Of a stretch of 8,998 nucleotides of DNA, positions 6,266 through 8,998 are shown piece after piece. This DNA is from Sphingobacteriaceae bacterium (GTDB lineage: Bacteria > Bacteroidota > Bacteroidia > Sphingobacteriales > Sphingobacteriaceae). The position numbers and the translations under genes were made by a program. A model generated the notes under the pieces. That model had not been told where the DNA came from. It made no database searches and saw only the letters and a program-made list of their open reading frames with translations. How positions within the stretch are numbered: position 1 is the stretch's first letter; each line of letters starts with the position of its first letter. The stretch covers positions 1 through 8,998 of the forward strand of contig JANWIB010000083.1 of NCBI GenBank assembly GCA_025450155.1, read 5' to 3'.

Positions 6266-7003
6266 TTATCTATGGATTGTCAATTGGGTTCCATATGTAT
6301 TCATTTCGTCATCCTCACTATGCCAAAGTCCATTGGTTGACAAAGTATAAATTTTTCCAGCTACCAAATTTAAAGTAACCTCTAATTTTAGCGAAGAATT
6401 AGGAGTACCACTTTCCCTTATTTCAAATAATTTGGTACCGGCTCCAACTTCTTTAAAGTTTGACACACTCTTAAAAACTTGCCTCTCAAACAAAACTTCC
6501 GCCCCGGTAGCCCCAGCTCCTCTAACATACAAATCAACGCTATTACCATCGGGGGTAAGGTTAGCAAAGCGTATTTTGGCCTTTCCATTAGATGGTGATG
6601 AAAGATCATCTTCTACAACTGTTGCTACTATGGAATCTACACTTGCCGCATTTTTTTTCGCTAAAAAAATAGAGTAGTATCTACCATCCGGAACTTCAAT
6701 AGCACCGTCAATCAGTATTTTTGTTGTTCCGCTATTAGTAACCGTAAATTTTCTGATACCTGAGAAAATCTGTATATATTCTGTACTTTGCTGGTAAAGA
6801 AATGGCTGTGTATTTACTTTTTGATTATCCAGGTAAAAATCAAGCGATGGATTACCCGAATAGCCATTGATTACAGCTACTGCGGATACTGGCTTTATAT
6901 AATCCTCCTTAGCTTTTAAGCAAGATGAAAGCACCAACACACCAAAAAATAACATAGTGCCAGCCCATATTATTTTCATTTTTATTAACAAATTAACTTT
7001 CAT
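6266..7003 (-). CDS. DUF4397 domain lipoprotein
   Basis: The 245-residue protein has a lipoprotein signal peptide: a basic N-terminus, a hydrophobic core and the lipobox LSSC, with Cys28 as the lipidated residue. The mature part is beta-rich and looks like two related immunoglobulin-like halves. The first, at about 39-130, contains VSAVAVINGYSGNPSLDFYL; the second, at about 141-243, contains AKIRFANLTPDGNSVDLYV. That [AI]-x-[VF]-N-x-[TS]...[LV]D-[LF]-Y pattern is typical of DUF4397, common in surface or periplasmic lipoproteins of Bacteroidota; no function is established. I prefer the ATG at 7001-7003 over an internal ATG at 6977-6979 because AAAGGAG lies 10 nt upstream of the former. The gene lies between dnaN and dedA on the same strand and ends at a clear terminator, so it is probably a single unit, perhaps partly reached by readthrough from dnaN. 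Confidence 0.85.
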   Translation of the reverse strand: MKVNLLIKMKIIWAGTMLFFGVLVLSSCLKAKEDYIKPVSAVAVINGYSGNPSLDFYLDNQKVNTQPFLYQQSTEYIQIFSGIRKFTVTNSGTTKILIDGAIEVPDGRYYSIFLAKKNAASVDSIVATVVEDDLSSPSNGKAKIRFANLTPDGNSVDLYVRGAGATGAEVLFERQVFKSVSNFKEVGAGTKLFEIRESGTPNSSLKLEVTLNLVAGKIYTLSTNGLWHSEDDEMNTYGTQLTIHR

Positions 7004-7013
7004 AAAACCTTTA

Positions 7014-7020
7014 CTCCTTT
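7014..7020 (-). promoter_or_regulatory. Shine-Dalgarno-like site of the DUF4397 gene
   Basis: AAAGGAG on the minus strand ends 10 nt before the ATG at 7003. Most genes in this window show no such site, so it stands out and supports the upstream ATG as the start. Its functional weight in Bacteroidota, where translation starts rely little on Shine-Dalgarno pairing, is uncertain. Confidence 0.5.
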
Positions 7021-7081
7021 GTTTGCATTTATCTTTACGTTTAATCTTTTACAAATGCTACAAATAAGATATAATTAATAA

Positions 7082-7093
7082 CAGCCTTGGCTG
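7082..7093 (-). terminator. Short hairpin after dnaN, possible weak terminator
   Basis: CAGCC and GGCTG form a small, GC-rich inverted repeat two bases after the dnaN stop codon, followed on the minus strand by TTATTAATTAT. The stem is only 4-5 bp and the T tract is interrupted, so termination would be partial at best. Confidence 0.35.
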
Positions 7094-7095
7094 GT

Positions 7096-8220
7096 TTAAG
7101 CATATGTATTAAGCATTACGGGCATTACCAACATAAGCACATTTTCATTTTCATCGTTCGTTTGAGGGATTAATAAACCGGCACGGTTTGGAGTGCTCAT
7201 TTCCAGTGTTACTTCTTCTCCTTGTAAATTACTTAACATTTCTATCAAAAATTTTGCATTAAACCCTATTTCCATATCCTCGCCTTCATATTGACAGCTT
7301 AATCGTTCGTAAGCTTCATTAGAAAAATCAATATCTTCGGAAGAAATATTCAGCTCGCTTCCATTAATTTTTAACCGAACCTGATGTGTGGTTTTGTTTG
7401 CAAAAATAACTACACGGCGTAAAGAATTCAGGAAGGCGGTACGATCTAAAGTTAACTTATTCGGATTATTTTGAGGTATAACCGCTTCATAGTCCGGGTA
7501 ACGCTCATCTATCAGGCGGCAGATTAAATTGATATTCCCAAATTTAAAGAAAGCGCTGGTGCTATTATATTCTACAGAAACGTTTACATCTTCGCTTGGC
7601 AGAGAAGATTTAAGCAGTGTTAAGGCCTTTTTAGGGAGAATAAAAGAGCTTGCGCCTTCGGCCTTGGCATCCATCCTTCTGTATCGAACTAATTTATGCG
7701 CATCGGTAGCAACAAATGTAATATGCTCAGGACTTAACTGAAAGTATACCCCCGTCATCGCCGGGCGAAGCTCATCATTACTTACTGCAAAAATGGTTTT
7801 ATTAATTGCTTCTGCAAGGACCGAGGCAGAAAGATTTACCGAGGAGGCATTTTCTACGGTAGGTATTTTGGGGAAGTCATCTCCATTCTCCCCGCTTAAT
7901 TTATATTTACCATCACCAGCACTTATTTCAATCGCATAGGTATTATCATCAATTGTAAAAGCAATAGGTTGGTCAGGCAACGTTTTTAGGGTTTCCAACA
8001 AAATTTTTGATGGAACAGCTATTTTACCTTCCTCTTTTGATTCAACTTGCAGCGAAGTAGTCATGCTGGTTTGCAAATCGGTAGCAGAAATGGTTAGATT
8101 CCCTCCTTTAATTTCAAAAAGGAAATTTTCTAAAATAGGTAAAACCGTACTACTACTTGAAGCGCCGTTAACTGCCTGTAGCTGCTTTAACAATGTTGAA
8201 GTGGAAACAATAAATCTCAT
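7096..8220 (-). CDS. dnaN: DNA polymerase III beta subunit (sliding clamp)
   Basis: The 374-residue protein is the beta clamp, a ring-shaped dimer that holds DNA polymerase III on DNA and recruits repair and ligase partners through its hydrophobic pocket. Length is typical. Three topologically similar domains of about 120-130 residues are visible: the first opens MRFIVSTSTLLKQLQAVNGA and contains LPILENFLFE; the second contains AVSNDELRPAMTGVYFQL and ATDAHKLVRYRR; the third begins near the LIDERYPDYEAVIP segment. The C-terminus VLMLVMPVMLNTYA matches the clamp end, where the MPM-like motif forms part of the partner-binding pocket. It follows gldG on the same strand with a 103-nt gap and has a candidate promoter in that gap. 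No dnaA or recF is nearby, so the classic dnaA-dnaN-recF cluster is not seen here, which is common in Bacteroidota. Confidence 0.98.
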   Translation of the reverse strand: MRFIVSTSTLLKQLQAVNGASSSSTVLPILENFLFEIKGGNLTISATDLQTSMTTSLQVESKEEGKIAVPSKILLETLKTLPDQPIAFTIDDNTYAIEISAGDGKYKLSGENGDDFPKIPTVENASSVNLSASVLAEAINKTIFAVSNDELRPAMTGVYFQLSPEHITFVATDAHKLVRYRRMDAKAEGASSFILPKKALTLLKSSLPSEDVNVSVEYNSTSAFFKFGNINLICRLIDERYPDYEAVIPQNNPNKLTLDRTAFLNSLRRVVIFANKTTHQVRLKINGSELNISSEDIDFSNEAYERLSCQYEGEDMEIGFNAKFLIEMLSNLQGEEVTLEMSTPNRAGLLIPQTNDENENVLMLVMPVMLNTYA

Positions 8221-8304
8221 ATTTTCTGAAGAATTTAAATCTATCTAAAATTTGCTACAGTTTCGAATTCTGGAACATCCAAGTGTTACATTAAACTTAG
8301 CCAC

Positions 8305-8312
8305 CAAAAATA
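8305..8312 (-). promoter_or_regulatory. Candidate dnaN promoter -7 box
   Basis: TATTTTTG on the minus strand matches TAnnTTTG exactly and lies between the gldG stop and dnaN. No clear -33 TTG is found at the expected distance upstream. Transcription would start about 78-82 nt before the dnaN ATG, a longer leader than the others in this window. In AT-rich DNA such a match can arise by chance. Confidence 0.4.
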
Positions 8313-8323
8313 TACATTTTAAT

Positions 8324-8998
8324 TTAATACGCATATTTCCGCTTACGGTAGTAATGCTGAAAAATTCCGAAAAGGATTAACAAAACTAAAGGCGAAGCTA
8401 AATTTAGAATCTGCCAAAACAATTTCTCATCCTTTATGCGGGCACGATCAAGCAAGCGCAATTTAATTTCTTTATTTCTGAGGGCTATAATTCCCGAATC
8501 GTCTGTAAGATAATCAGCAACATTGAGCAAAAAATTCTTATTTCCATATTGCTGCTGCGTATATCTATCGTATCCTAAAGGAAAAGGAGAGCCGTCTGTG
8601 CTGCTTACCTGATTTTTTAATATATCACCATCTCCAACTACAATCATCTTGGTTGGCGAACTCTTTTCGGGAAGTTTAATTTGCGCTGTTATCCCTTCAG
8701 GAATGGGACGATTTTTAAAATCGGAGGGGAAACCACCTTCCAACAACACTCCTACAGTTTTTGGCTGGCTTTGAAATGCTTTTGGATCAGGTTCCTGTGC
8801 AACCATTTCTAAGGATATCATAGCTGGAGCATTTAAAACCTGACTAAAAGGTGATGAACTGAGAATTACCGTTTTATTAACTCCTTTTACAGCGATGGTA
8901 TCCACTGTATTGGCAAACTCGCTCCGGATGCCGTCTAAATTTTTAACTAACGGATGTTTTGCCAAAGGCATAAAAATAGGATAAAACAACCAGGGTAC
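8324..8998 (-). CDS. gldG: GldG, gliding-motility ABC transporter component, 5' end cut by window edge
   Basis: The C-terminal 224 residues are visible; the frame is open to the window edge, starting VPWLFYPIFMPLAKHPLVKN, so the N-terminus lies outside. GldG is the accessory (substrate-binding-like) membrane protein of the GldA-GldF-GldG ABC system of Bacteroidota. The GldG-type extracytoplasmic domain includes KTVILSSSPFSQVLNAP, VGVLLEGGFPSDFKNRP and MIVVGDGDILKNQV. The NFLLNVADYLTDDSGIIALRNKEIKLRLLD block is a hallmark of the family. It ends with a membrane helix at about visible residues 194-213 (FWQILNLASPLVLLILFGIF) and a short basic tail. The system is linked to gliding in Flavobacterium, but GldFG also occur in non-gliding species, so motility should not be assumed. 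gldF would be expected just upstream, beyond the window. Confidence 0.92.
   Translation of the reverse strand, partial: VPWLFYPIFMPLAKHPLVKNLDGIRSEFANTVDTIAVKGVNKTVILSSSPFSQVLNAPAMISLEMVAQEPDPKAFQSQPKTVGVLLEGGFPSDFKNRPIPEGITAQIKLPEKSSPTKMIVVGDGDILKNQVSSTDGSPFPLGYDRYTQQQYGNKNFLLNVADYLTDDSGIIALRNKEIKLRLLDRARIKDEKLFWQILNLASPLVLLILFGIFQHYYRKRKYAY

Noticed and set aside
6418..6677. ORFs on both strands inside the DUF4397 gene
   Set aside because: They overlap the DUF4397 coding frame, which has a lipobox and a start-site context; the alternatives have neither.
7021..7081. Promoter for the DUF4397 gene
   Set aside because: TTTG elements occur, but no TAnnTTTG follows at correct spacing; the nearest match has three rather than two spacer bases.
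7529..8248. Plus-strand ORFs opposite dnaN
   Set aside because: They are antisense to the highly conserved clamp gene and lack features of their own.
1..8998. Hidden defence, mobile or CRISPR system
   Set aside because: No transposase, integrase, direct-repeat array, terminal inverted repeats or toxin-antitoxin pair is visible; intergenic gaps are short and genes are mostly conserved housekeeping families.

Overview
The window looks like chromosomal housekeeping DNA of a Bacteroidota bacterium, most likely in or near Sphingobacteriaceae (Pedobacter/Mucilaginibacter type). This rests on AT-rich composition, recognisable Bacteroidota families (GldG, DUF4397 lipoprotein, Sphingobacteria-like Zn-PLC/S1-P1 protein), starts that mostly lack Shine-Dalgarno sequences, and promoters that fit the Bacteroidota TTTG / TAnnTTTG pattern. 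The genus is an inference; nothing was searched.

Layout from left to right. (1) 1-398: 5' part of a small membrane protein on the minus strand, cut by the window edge, 15 nt downstream of pheT. (2) 414-2813: pheT, phenylalanyl-tRNA synthetase beta chain, with its own promoter and a 13-bp palindrome just upstream. (3) 2912-3610: radC (JAMM/MPN+ DNA-repair family). (4) 3639-3669: strong hairpin terminator. (5) 3691-3948: rpsT (bS20) with the best promoter in the window. (6) 4058-4510: unrecognised small lipoprotein. (7) 4550-5518: zinc-dependent phospholipase C / S1-P1 nuclease family protein, the only plus-strand gene, starting 39 bp from the lipoprotein gene and ending 5 bp from dedA. (8) 5524-6186: DedA-family membrane transporter with a TTG start. 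(9) 6216-6245: hairpin terminator. (10) 6266-7003: DUF4397 lipoprotein. (11) 7096-8220: dnaN, sliding clamp. (12) 8324-8998: 3' part of gldG, cut by the window edge.

The genes do not form one pathway. Three serve information processing (pheT, rpsT, dnaN), one DNA maintenance (radC), and the others concern the cell envelope (membrane protein, two lipoproteins, exported Zn enzyme, DedA, GldG). Most genes seem to be single transcription units. The likely exception is pheT with the membrane gene behind it.

I found no mobile element, CRISPR array, tRNA/rRNA, toxin-antitoxin or defence locus, and no convincing undescribed system. The points most worth a second look are the unrecognised lipoprotein beside the Zn enzyme, the edge-truncated membrane gene behind pheT, the palindrome at the pheT promoter, and two hairpin terminators that each sit about 28 nt upstream of a same-strand gene with no visible promoter in between.
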